From positions 1 through 39,936 of the forward strand of contig JACKHN010000047.1 of the NCBI GenBank assembly GCA_020638975.1: a DNA stretch of 39,936 nucleotides. Direction: 5' to 3'. Both the position numbers and the translations under genes were made by a program. Below, piece by piece: positions 1-14,800 of the stretch. The DNA is from Planctomycetaceae bacterium (lineage in GTDB: Bacteria; Planctomycetota; Planctomycetia; Pirellulales; Pirellulaceae). The notes beneath the pieces were generated by a model. It did not search any database. It had not been told where the DNA came from and saw only the letters and a list, made by a program, of their open reading frames with translations. Every line of letters starts with the position of its first letter. Positions within the stretch are counted from its first letter, which is position 1.

Positions 1-216
1 ACTCACTCGGGTGTCACCTGCCAGCCTCGCCGCCTCGGCGAAAACAATGGCGGACTGTCCCAGTCCGCACCCAATCGAAAGGATCTCTCCTTCTGCGAGC
101 GGGCATGCTCCCATCAAGGCAAGAAATCGAATCTCGCGATCACTGAGTTGGCCAGGGATCTTCTTAACCAGTTGCGGGGCAGAGGCGACATAATCCGTGA
201 TGGCTCGGTCTAGCAT
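1..216 (-). CDS. Class I SAM-dependent methyltransferase, N-terminal part, cut by window edge
   Basis: The first 72 residues are visible; the rest lies beyond base 1. The motif EILSIGCGLGQSA at about residues 44-56 is a typical motif I of Rossmann-fold methyltransferases, where the glycine-rich loop binds S-adenosylmethionine, followed by an Ala-rich helix. The preceding segment (LSDREIRFLALMGACP) resembles the short helical lead-in common in small-molecule methyltransferases. The ATG at 216 has AAGGAA about six bases upstream; a GTG directly before it (219) is a possible alternative. The substrate cannot be told from this fragment. It is on the same strand as the FmdB-like gene, which ends 142 bases upstream of it, so co-transcription is possible. 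Family assignment rests on one motif only. Confidence 0.65.
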   Translation of the reverse strand, partial: MLDRAITDYVASAPQLVKKIPGQLSDREIRFLALMGACPLAEGEILSIGCGLGQSAIVFAEAARLAGDTRVS

Positions 217-358
217 CACTAGTTCCTTGGCGGGCGGAGCATAGGGGCACGTGGTTAATCGTCGGAAGATTGCTGGCGCAGACTTGAGAATGCGATGGAC
301 TAAATATCGATGCTAGCTCTGCCAGCGGTCGAAATCCTTGGCATTCACGCGCGTTGCT

Positions 359-652
359 TTACCGCTTGATCGTCTTGGGACCGTCGCCAACGACCTTCTC
401 GTACGTGCCATCACCCGACTTCTCGTATTTGGTGAAACCAAGCTTCCCGAGTTTTTTGTCGTCCGCGAGATTACGATCCGTTTTCATCGGAGCGTGCTTG
501 CCCGCGACGTGGAACGGTACGAAGACGCGCCGGACCGCCTGCCCAGATTCAGGATGCTTCGTCAGCGGATCGTCTGACATCAACTGGACAACCTCGAACC
601 GCTCGCCGGGATTCCCGTCGGCGTCCAGAACTTCATAGACATAAGTGGGCAT
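359..652 (-). CDS. FmdB-like small protein lacking the zinc-ribbon cysteines
   Basis: A 97-residue protein that begins MPTYVYE and continues with FEVVQLMSDDPLT. These match the opening of the FmdB/CxxC_CxxC_SSSS family, small zinc-ribbon proteins of poorly known, supposedly regulatory role. In ordinary members the two loops carry CxxCG and CPxCG pairs. Here the first loop reads LDADGNPGE and the second HPESG, so no cysteine exists anywhere in the protein and zinc cannot be bound in the usual way. The tail is Lys/Gly/Asp-rich and ends GDGPKTIKR. The ATG at 652 is preceded by GAGGAG about ten bases upstream, supporting the start. Function unknown; the family call is from the N-terminal pattern. 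Confidence 0.75.
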   Translation of the reverse strand: MPTYVYEVLDADGNPGERFEVVQLMSDDPLTKHPESGQAVRRVFVPFHVAGKHAPMKTDRNLADDKKLGKLGFTKYEKSGDGTYEKVVGDGPKTIKR

Positions 653-920
653 TTCGTTTCTTCTCCTCGGTGACTACATGCACGACGTACGGACAGCTAG
701 ATTTCGTAGTCGCACGCGGCAAACTCTACCTCAACCCATGTATCGTCACTTACCGCTCACATATCCGCCTCGGATCTCCAGGGTGTTCGTTCCACCACCC
801 GATTAGTTAACTCGACGCTGATGATCCGTTGCAGATGACCTTCCATGCTATCTTCAAGAATAGCACGGAACTAAGGGCAGTAAATGCCCGGATTACGGCA
901 TCGTCGCAAGCAAACAAGGG
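653..920. other. Intergenic region between uvrA and the FmdB-like gene
   Basis: A 268-base stretch between two minus-strand genes. It holds the GAGGAG ribosome site of the FmdB-like gene near its left end. I see no convincing reading frame, strong hairpin or repeat in the remainder, so it probably carries the uvrA 3' end and the promoter of the FmdB-like gene. Confidence 0.5.
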
Positions 921-7925
<7,005 letters not shown>

Positions 7926-8163
7926 TTCTTGGGTCGTTCGTGCGAGTCCGTTCGGGGAAAGCGAACCTCCCATTCTATGACACCGGGGCGAAATCGGATA
8001 CCGTCCGGATTCATCGATCGAACCACAAAGTGACGGCACCAGATCGCCCCCCTCGCGGCGAATCTTTGATTACAATGGTCGAACGCCCTCTGACAATCAA
8101 ATCCTCCCGTGGGCGCACTACCTTGCCACTTGCTCACCTTTTGCCTTGGTTGGAGATCCAGCA

Positions 8164-10650
8164 ATGCGTCGCTCCGTTGTTCTACTGCTATCAATTGGAC
8201 TCAGCTTTTTCTTGCTAACCGCATCCGCTGTTCATGCGCAGAATTCGGCAGCGACACCCATCGATCGAATCAGCGTCGCAGATGGTTTCAAGGTCGAGTT
8301 GCTGCACACGGTCCCCGCCGATCAGGAGGGGAGTTGGGTCAATATGACTCCCGATCCGCAGGGCAGATTGATCGTTTCGGATCAGTACGGCAGTCTCTAC
8401 CGCGTCACACCCGGCAGCGATGCGGCGGCTACGACGGTCGAGAAGTTGAAGGTCGACATCGGCGAAGCTCATGGCTTGTTGTGCGCCTTTGACAGCCTGT
8501 ACGTGATGGTGAACGGGAACGCTGCCGAGGGGAGCGGCTTCTACCGCGTTCGCGATACGGACGGCGATGATCAATACGACGAAGTCAAGTTGCTGCGGAA
8601 GATGCCGGGAGGTGGCGAGCATGGCCCTCATGCGATCGTGCTGAGTCCCGATGGCAAGTCGCTGTATGTGTGCGCGGGAAATCACACCGATCTGCCCAAT
8701 CCGGAAGAGTCACGCGTACCACGTAACTGGCAGGAAGACCAACTGCTGCCGCGGATGTGGGACGCAGGTGGTCATGCCGTCGGCAAGCTGGCTCCCGGCG
8801 GGTGGGTTTGCAAAACCGATCCTGACGGCAAGACCTTCGAGTTAGTTGGAAGCGGCTTTCGCAACGAGTTTGATATCGCCTTCAATCCCGATGGTGAACT
8901 CTTTACCTATGACGCGGACATGGAGTGGGATATCGGTTCGCCTTGGTATCGACCGACGCGAGTTTGTCATGTGACCAGCGGCAGCGAGTTTGGCTGGCGA
9001 TCAGGCACCGGCAAGTGGCCGGCCTACTATCCCGACAGTTTGCCTGCCGCCGTTGATATCGGTCCGGGCTCGCCAACTGGAATTGCATTCGGCACGGGTG
9101 CCAAGTTCCCGGCCAAGTATCAGAAGGCGTTGTTCATCTGCGATTGGAGTTATGGTTTGCTCTATGCCGTCCATCTTGAACCGAATGGGTCATCCTATAC
9201 CGGGACGTTCGAGCAGTTTGCGACGGCATCGCCGTTGCCGCTGACGGATGTCGTCGTGAACCCCAAAGACGGAGCGATGTATTTTACGATCGGTGGTCGA
9301 CGAACGCAGTCGGGTTTGTATCGAGTCACCTATGTCGGTGACGAGTCGACGGCGATGGTGAGCGGAGTCGACGCTTCGCAACAGGCACAACGCGAGTTAC
9401 GCGCCAAGCTCGAATCGTTCCACGGTTCGGCCAACCTGGATGCGATCGAAGTTGCCTGGCCACAGCTCTCGAACCCTGATCGCTTCATTCGCTATGCGGC
9501 GCGCATTGCGATCGAACATCAACCAGTGGCCCAGTGGCAAGACAGGGCATTGGCTGAGAAGGATCCTGTGGCATCGATGACGGCCATGATCGCGCTGGCT
9601 CGTTGCGGCGAACCGTCCGTTCAAAGTGGGATTATCGAGGCATTATCGCGACTTGATTGGAACAAGCTGTCCCAGTCCGAACAACTTTCGCTGCTCCGAG
9701 CGTACGGTCTGACCTTCGCCCGGCTCGGGCCGCCCAACGCGAAAACTCGCGACGAGGTGCTGGGACGACTCGATCAGCACTTTCCCGCGAAAAGCCGTTC
9801 GCTCAACCGCGAGTTAGCAGCGGTCTTGGTTTACCTGGAGGCACCGCAAGTTGCCGCGCGGACGATCAAGCTGCTTCTTGCCTCGCAGACTCAAGAGGAT
9901 CAAGTTCAGTACGCGCTCGTGCTGCGGACGTTGAAATCCGGCTGGACGCTCGACGAGCGTCGTGCCTATTTCAACTGGTTCAATACGACCGGCAGCTTCC
10001 GTGGGGGCCATTCGTTTTCTGGCTTCGTGCAAAACATCCGCAACGAAGCGATCGCCTCGCTTGACGAGAAGGAGAAAGCCGCTCTGGCCGACATCATTAA
10101 CGCGAAGCTGGAAGCGACAGATCCAAATGTCACGGTGGCAGCTCGGCCGTTCGTCAAGAAGTGGGAAGTCGCCGATTTGTTGTCCGCAGCCGAGGGCACG
10201 GGACGCAACTTCGAGCGTGGTCGCGAGATGTTTGGTGCCGCAGCCTGTTTCAAATGTCATCGCTTCGCCGGCGAGGGCGGTATCATCGGCCCGGATCTGA
10301 CGGGCGTGGGCAAGCGGTTTAACAACCAGTACCTCTTGGAATCGTTGATCGATCCGAGCAAAGTCATCTCGGATCAGTATCAAGCCAGTATCTTTGTCAT
10401 GAACAATGGCCAGACCGTAATCGGCAAAGTCGCGAACCTGAACGGTGACAAGCTGATGGTAATCACCAACATGCTCGAACCAGGTGCCTTCACCAATGTC
10501 GCGACTGGTGACATTGAAGAAGTCCAGCCTTCTCGAGTTTCGATGATGCCCAACGGTTTGCTCGACACGCTGAGTCAAGAGGAGATACTTGACTTGTTGG
10601 CGTACCTGAAGTCAGGCGGTGACGCGAGTGATCCCGCGTTCACGCAGTAG
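8164..10650 (+). CDS. Exported PVC-type propeller/HEAT/cytochrome c protein
   Basis: An 828-residue secreted protein. Residues 1-26 are a signal peptide ending VHAQ. Residues about 35-395 form a beta-propeller of the glucose/sorbosone dehydrogenase kind (ISVADGFKVELLHTVP, NPDGELFTYDADMEWD, PTGIAFGTGAKFP). Residues about 400-670 are alpha-helical and HEAT-like. Residues about 680-820 form a c-type cytochrome with CFKCH at 695-699 and the late MMPNGLLDTLSQEEI segment that supplies a possible axial Met. Such fusions are a hallmark of Planctomycetes and are thought to oxidise sugars or similar compounds outside the inner membrane, passing electrons to the heme; the substrate is unknown. GGAG eight bases before the ATG at 8164 sets the start. 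It is transcribed away from uvrA; the 238 bases between them probably hold both promoters. Confidence 0.88.
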   Translation: MRRSVVLLLSIGLSFFLLTASAVHAQNSAATPIDRISVADGFKVELLHTVPADQEGSWVNMTPDPQGRLIVSDQYGSLYRVTPGSDAAATTVEKLKVDIGEAHGLLCAFDSLYVMVNGNAAEGSGFYRVRDTDGDDQYDEVKLLRKMPGGGEHGPHAIVLSPDGKSLYVCAGNHTDLPNPEESRVPRNWQEDQLLPRMWDAGGHAVGKLAPGGWVCKTDPDGKTFELVGSGFRNEFDIAFNPDGELFTYDADMEWDIGSPWYRPTRVCHVTSGSEFGWRSGTGKWPAYYPDSLPAAVDIGPGSPTGIAFGTGAKFPAKYQKALFICDWSYGLLYAVHLEPNGSSYTGTFEQFATASPLPLTDVVVNPKDGAMYFTIGGRRTQSGLYRVTYVGDESTAMVSGVDASQQAQRELRAKLESFHGSANLDAIEVAWPQLSNPDRFIRYAARIAIEHQPVAQWQDRALAEKDPVASMTAMIALARCGEPSVQSGIIEALSRLDWNKLSQSEQLSLLRAYGLTFARLGPPNAKTRDEVLGRLDQHFPAKSRSLNRELAAVLVYLEAPQVAARTIKLLLASQTQEDQVQYALVLRTLKSGWTLDERRAYFNWFNTTGSFRGGHSFSGFVQNIRNEAIASLDEKEKAALADIINAKLEATDPNVTVAARPFVKKWEVADLLSAAEGTGRNFERGREMFGAAACFKCHRFAGEGGIIGPDLTGVGKRFNNQYLLESLIDPSKVISDQYQASIFVMNNGQTVIGKVANLNGDKLMVITNMLEPGAFTNVATGDIEEVQPSRVSMMPNGLLDTLSQEEILDLLAYLKSGGDASDPAFTQ

Positions 10651-11393
10651 GTCGGCGGGGCCGGCAACTCCGCAATAGCTAAATAGTTTTGCAGGATTCT
10701 GATTTAATTGAGCCGTAGGCGAGCGCCTACGGCTCACGAATCAATCGAAATCTAGAAGCTTCACGATCATCTCGCGTTGCGTCGAGATGATCTGTTCATG
10801 CCGCAGGAGAAATCGCCAGCCAATCGTACTTGTACTCCAGTGTCACTTGTCTTTGGGGGCCGGACGTCATGGTTTGGATCATCACGAACTTCCTGGACAA
10901 GCCCGTTACCCGTCCCGATCTATGGGCATTAAATCTTCAATGTACGGTCTGCGAATGGAAGACTTCGCCGGGCGGCCCGTACCGACGACGAGACGTGATG
11001 TCTCCGCCACTGCGCTGACTGAATTGCAGGAGCTCCGTGATATTGGTCGCTCCCGATTGCCCCTCCTGTGGCGACAATCTGCTGCCTGCTGATTCAACAA
11101 GCGAGAGCCAATTTCGTTCGATGTTTCGCCTGTTTCGTGTTCCATGTAGCAATGCATGTGTCGGGCTTGCCAAAGCTTCCCAGCAACCTTAATCCCATGA
11201 ATCCGGAGAATCCTTACGCTGACGACGAAGTCTAAGACTTGTACGCGTTTTTGAACTCGCACAAGCTGGCGCACGAGTCGGACACAAGACGTGAATGCTC
11301 GAACGTCGGTGTGGGACTGTTGGGCCAATTGCTGGCGATCCAACAAAAGTTCTTCAGAGATGCGAGTGTTAGTCAGCCAACGCCATCGGTCTT
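10651..11393. other. Long intergenic stretch with decayed coding traces
   Basis: This 743-base gap holds a palindrome at 10709-10736 and no convincing intact gene. On the plus strand a frame from 10830 shows a CTVC motif, meets an in-frame TGA at 11016, then continues with CPSCGDNLLPAD before a stop near 11188; this could be a broken zinc-ribbon gene. Around 11197 an ATG opens MNPENPYADDEV, which resembles the Asn-Pro-Tyr starts and tails of planctomycete membrane proteins, but it stops after 12 codons and an open stretch follows without a start. These are suggestive of pseudogene remains, not proof. Confidence 0.35.
10709..10736. repeat. Perfect short palindrome downstream of the propeller/cytochrome gene
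   Basis: Arms 10709-10721 and 10724-10736 are perfectly complementary over 13 bases (core GAGCCGTAGGCG) with a 2-base centre. It lies 59 bases after the stop at 10650. There is no T-run after it, so it is not a standard terminator; it looks like an interspersed repeat unit that may still act as a 3' end or mRNA stabiliser. Confidence 0.7.
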
Positions 11394-13715
11394 CTAACGC
11401 ACCTGTTGGATACTTATGGCATTCAATATCGCGGACGCCCCCTCGCTCGCCCCGCGGAATTGAATGTCTAATCGACCGTCCGTGACCGCCACATTGCGAA
11501 CAGGATAGACCAGCGGCCTGGCGATTCCACCAGCCGCTTGGAACAAGTCGAAGTTCGCCGCGACGACTCGCTGTTCAGCAGCGATGGCGAATCGGCGACT
11601 GCTTGGCGTCGTCGACCAGTACTCACAAAAGTATAACGTCACATCATAGGTGCCCTCGGGAACCATCGCCCGAAACGCGGCGATACCGCGCTGTGCAGAA
11701 CCTTGCACTCGATTCGCGATCAGATCTTCCGATACACCTCGTCCGCCTTCATGACCGAATGTTTCGTTATCGAACAACTTCGACGCGCGCCAGCGCACTC
11801 CATCCGGTGCCACGAAATCGTCTCCGCCGAGGTTTACGAACAGCGAGTAGAGGTCTCCACTCTTGGATTCGCCATCCGATGTGCCTGACAGTGACAGCGG
11901 ACTAGGTGCTGAAGTTGCGAGTACGCGCAAGCAGCCCAAGCTTTCGCGTTGTTTTAGCTCGATTTGCAGAATGGAGATGCTGGTGAACGGCTCTGGATCT
12001 TGAACGATCAAGGTAGCAAAGACCTCTTTCCCTCGTCCCGATCCACGCCAGAATGTATTGCTATCGCCATCGATAAGTCGACTCAGATCGTGCCCAGATT
12101 CATCGACAGCCGACGCGAAGTTCAAGGGTCGTGATTCTTCTGAGGGGTCGTTGCCTATTGTTGTCGCGGAAACTTCGCCCAATGCGAATCGACCTCCAAT
12201 CCCACGTCCCGGACCCGAAGCTGGCAGTTCCTCGTGAGAGATCGCTTCGAGCCGAATCGCCGTAATCGTTTCCACCGCCGATTCAAACTGCAACCGATAG
12301 ATTTCCTCGGCATTCGCGGCCCCGCTCGCCAGGATCACACCTCCGTCGAGAGTGTTCAATTCCGTTCCTGCGGTGGACTCAGCGGCCAACGGCGTGAGCG
12401 CAACAAACTCCGTCTCGTGTCGAGGAGCGATGCGATAGTGAACCGACAATCGCTCGCCTGGAATCGGATTCTCTTGAGTGCCATCGGGCAGCGTCCAGCC
12501 GACGCTCAAATAGTCGCGGCCCGTACTCTCTTTGTGAAAGGCCTCGACGTAGTAGACCTTTCCCGCCTCAAACCCGATCTTGGTGCCAGATTCGACTTGC
12601 CGCTTGTTCTCGGACAGCGCATCCGTACTGACAAACAACCAGCCTTCCGCGTTGGCTCGAATCGAAAACTCATAGCTGCCCGTCATTGGCGGATGAAGAT
12701 AGCCGCGCAAACGCTGGCCGTACTGATCGTCAAAGTCCTCGGGAGGTTCGAAGCGATCGATCGTTTCCGTTTGATCCGGTTCAGGATGTTCGATGATGTG
12801 ATTAACGATGTCTTCAACCTTGTTTCCCGTCACGTTCGTCCACACTTCTCGCAGGAATCCACCCCGCTCAACGGTCAGGTTCGCGGAAGATGCCGATTTC
12901 ACGGTGGTTTGAGCAAGTGGTTCGCTTTCAATCTCCGGCACACTCCGCTTAGACGGGATTTCTGCCGACTCTTCGAGTTTAGTAACTGCAGTTGAAGCTA
13001 CCTCCTGTACGACGAAGTCCGGCAACGACGACTCGACGACGGGATCTGGTGGAATGGGTTCTGGTGGAATGGGTGCGAGTACTTCGGCGTCCTCCTTTTG
13101 CAATTCAAATTCAGTTGTTGTGGTGACTGGAATCGGGGAACCGCGGGATGGGGCCTCCGATGGCTTCAAGATTTCCGAAGTTTCTAGATCTTCGGAAGTC
13201 TCTGCGATCTGGTTCGTTGGTTCGGAGTTGCCTCGGAGGAAGACAACGCCGCAGATACAAAATCCAATCAGGCAGATCGTCGAAGCGACTGCGATCAGTT
13301 GAACGGACGTTCGCTTGGCGTGCGTTCGATGACTTTTGGATGCTTGTGTCTTTGATACGACTGGCGTGACGTGGACAGTGGCCGACGGTTCAACGTGCCG
13401 CGTGGACTGATCATAGGTCGGCGGTTGCATCGCCGCCTGCCCCGCGCGAAGGCCAGCATCGTACGCCTGCTTTTGTTCCACAACGAGCAAACATCGCTTC
13501 GCCGCTGCCAACTCGGTGAATACCCGCTTCGCGTCCTCACGCTGCTCGGCGGTTGCGGTGTCGCGGACGTACTTCATCAGACGATCCGCCGCGCACTCGA
13601 TGGCATCACCATCGTCTTCAAACAAGTCCAAGCCCAGCAAGCGATAATAGTTCGCCGGCTGCTCGCGCGGAGGAATGCCCAACCACTTATGATATGGATC
13701 GAATCTACCCGTCAT
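11394..13715 (-). CDS. Membrane-anchored J-like / PA14 / malectin-domain protein
   Basis: A 773-residue protein of modular planctomycete type. Residues 1-90 (DPYHKWLGIPPREQP, NYYRLLGLDLFEDD, then a helical region) resemble a J-like domain, though no HPD motif is present. A transmembrane helix lies at about 138-160. A Pro/Glu/Ser-rich spacer follows. About 285-430 is a PA14 domain (GYLHPPMTGSYEFSIRAN, GWLFVS, YYVEAFHKES), usually carbohydrate-binding. About 490-590 is a discoidin-like region (DGDSNTFWRGSGRGKE). About 625-773 is malectin-like (VNLGGDDFVAPDGVRW, GTYDVTLYFCEYW). Topology is probably cytoplasmic N-terminus with outer sugar-binding domains. ATG 13715 is used: a GGGGG run lies about five bases upstream; a GTG directly before it (13718) is possible. 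Exact partners unknown. Confidence 0.8.
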   Translation of the reverse strand: MTGRFDPYHKWLGIPPREQPANYYRLLGLDLFEDDGDAIECAADRLMKYVRDTATAEQREDAKRVFTELAAAKRCLLVVEQKQAYDAGLRAGQAAMQPPTYDQSTRHVEPSATVHVTPVVSKTQASKSHRTHAKRTSVQLIAVASTICLIGFCICGVVFLRGNSEPTNQIAETSEDLETSEILKPSEAPSRGSPIPVTTTTEFELQKEDAEVLAPIPPEPIPPDPVVESSLPDFVVQEVASTAVTKLEESAEIPSKRSVPEIESEPLAQTTVKSASSANLTVERGGFLREVWTNVTGNKVEDIVNHIIEHPEPDQTETIDRFEPPEDFDDQYGQRLRGYLHPPMTGSYEFSIRANAEGWLFVSTDALSENKRQVESGTKIGFEAGKVYYVEAFHKESTGRDYLSVGWTLPDGTQENPIPGERLSVHYRIAPRHETEFVALTPLAAESTAGTELNTLDGGVILASGAANAEEIYRLQFESAVETITAIRLEAISHEELPASGPGRGIGGRFALGEVSATTIGNDPSEESRPLNFASAVDESGHDLSRLIDGDSNTFWRGSGRGKEVFATLIVQDPEPFTSISILQIELKQRESLGCLRVLATSAPSPLSLSGTSDGESKSGDLYSLFVNLGGDDFVAPDGVRWRASKLFDNETFGHEGGRGVSEDLIANRVQGSAQRGIAAFRAMVPEGTYDVTLYFCEYWSTTPSSRRFAIAAEQRVVAANFDLFQAAGGIARPLVYPVRNVAVTDGRLDIQFRGASEGASAILNAISIQQVR

Positions 13716-13785
13716 CACTACCCCCTTTCGAAGCGAAGCGGTAGTGACCGTTTTAGCAAACGGAATTCATGAATTCAACGAAATC

Positions 13786-13901
13786 GATATTTCGGTAGTG
13801 GTACAGTCTGCGATTCCTGAAAGTAGAACGGCCACTCTTGGCCGTCTTTTGTCGGGCAGGAATGCCCGACTTACGGTAAACCGTACTACCACCGATATTT
13901 C
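13786..13901. mobile_element. MITE-like element with nested hairpins
   Basis: Outer arms 13786-13804 and 13883-13901 are 19-base inverted repeats matching at 15 positions. Inside are three hairpins in a row: 13828-13834 with 13839-13845 (7 bp, followed by TCTTTT), 13851-13858 with 13863-13870 (8 bp, loop GGAA) and 13872-13877 with 13880-13885 (6 bp). A separate 14-base perfect palindrome (13763-13776) lies just outside. No coding sequence. The layout suggests a small non-autonomous mobile element or folded intergenic repeat sitting upstream of the J/PA14/malectin gene; no target-site duplication was identified. Confidence 0.6.
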
Positions 13902-13976
13902 GCCGGATCGCTCGATTCACTTCGAGCATCCGCTCAAGAAGATTCGACGGGCGTAGACGTCCATCGCACCAGTGCG

Positions 13977-14693
13977 TCACGGTGTTTTGGCGAGTTGACG
14001 GACGAATGCTGCATGTTCGGGCGTGGCAATTCCCTCGCGCAGAGATGCCAATAATTTTTGGCTGTTCAATTCTAGGATCGCAGCAGGGTCGAGCTTCAGC
14101 CCCGGAAAAACGCTCGAGTGGTGGAAGCCATTGGCGTCGACCGCTTGCTCGTCAAACTTCCCTTCACGATTGACGAACCAGAATACCTTTTTCTGACGTA
14201 GGGCAATGACGAGATATTCTTTCACGCCCGCTAATTCGTAATCTCGCTTTTTACTGTGCAAATCATACGCTTCGGTACTTGATGCGACCTCGGCGGCGAA
14301 TTCCGGAGCCCCTTCCAGATAGTCGTCGTCCGTGAATCGCATCTGGCCTCCGCAATCGGGGCGAATGATCAGGCATGCGTCAGGCTGTGGTTCGCTTTCC
14401 TCACCCATGATGGTCGTTGTATTGTCGTAGACTTCAACGCCAGGCGTGGCATCTTCATATGTCCCAAGCCACACCATCAGCAGTGTATGCGAACGCCCAT
14501 GTGACCGTCGAAGCGCTGCGGGCATATAGACAACTCCTCCAATCAATTCCGCTTTCACATCCTCCGGCATTGCCTCGTAGCGCTCGTGAAACGTCTTTTG
14601 ATCAAGATGATCACCGGGCTCAAGCGCCGGAACAGACGCGCTGAACTTGATGTCGACGTACTGACTCGTCTGTTGTCGAATGTCGTTTGCCAT
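13977..14693 (-). CDS. Uma2-family (DUF820) PD-(D/E)xK nuclease-like protein
   Basis: A 238-residue protein with the family landmarks in order: ELIGGVVYMP near residue 50, a QPDACLII strand near 102, then EFAAEVASSTEAYD and KKRDYELAGVKEYLVI. The acidic residue in QPD, the Glu of AAEV and the Lys of KKRDY fit the PD-(D/E)xK active-site pattern of Uma2 proteins. The family is abundant in cyanobacteria and planctomycetes; proposed roles include restriction-like or transposon-linked DNA cleavage, but none is firmly shown. The C-terminal 40 residues are helical. The ATG at 14693 has no clear Shine-Dalgarno site. It lies 107 bases downstream of the large heme/propeller gene on the same strand, close to the MITE-like element. 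Confidence 0.85.
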   Translation of the reverse strand: MANDIRQQTSQYVDIKFSASVPALEPGDHLDQKTFHERYEAMPEDVKAELIGGVVYMPAALRRSHGRSHTLLMVWLGTYEDATPGVEVYDNTTTIMGEESEPQPDACLIIRPDCGGQMRFTDDDYLEGAPEFAAEVASSTEAYDLHSKKRDYELAGVKEYLVIALRQKKVFWFVNREGKFDEQAVDANGFHHSSVFPGLKLDPAAILELNSQKLLASLREGIATPEHAAFVRQLAKTP

Positions 14694-14800
14694 GAGGAGG
14701 AAATCTCAAACTCGATTGTGGTGGACGCGTCCGAACCCTTCTCGATTGTACCGCTGCATTTCATCCAATCTAGATCGAACGTCGGAAACGTCGCGATTAA

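Noticed and set aside
7926..8039. In-frame 38-residue upstream extension of UvrA
   Set aside because: The usual UvrA start pattern begins at MASPDIVIKG; the extension has no family resemblance and runs into the divergent promoter region.
9814..10578. Long open frame antisense to the propeller/cytochrome gene
   Set aside because: It covers the CxxCH domain of the real gene in reverse and shows no motif of its own.
10906..11346. Minus-strand open frame of 146 codons in the long intergenic gap
   Set aside because: Composition is Arg/Ser/Val-rich without motifs or ribosome site; plus-strand traces look more like former coding sequence.
12234..12995. Long open frame antisense to the J/PA14/malectin gene
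   Set aside because: The opposite strand has clear domain motifs; the antisense product is Arg-rich with no recognisable motif.
13828..13850. Rho-independent terminator (hairpin plus TCTTTT)
   Set aside because: No plus-strand gene ends nearby, and the hairpin is part of a larger nested element.
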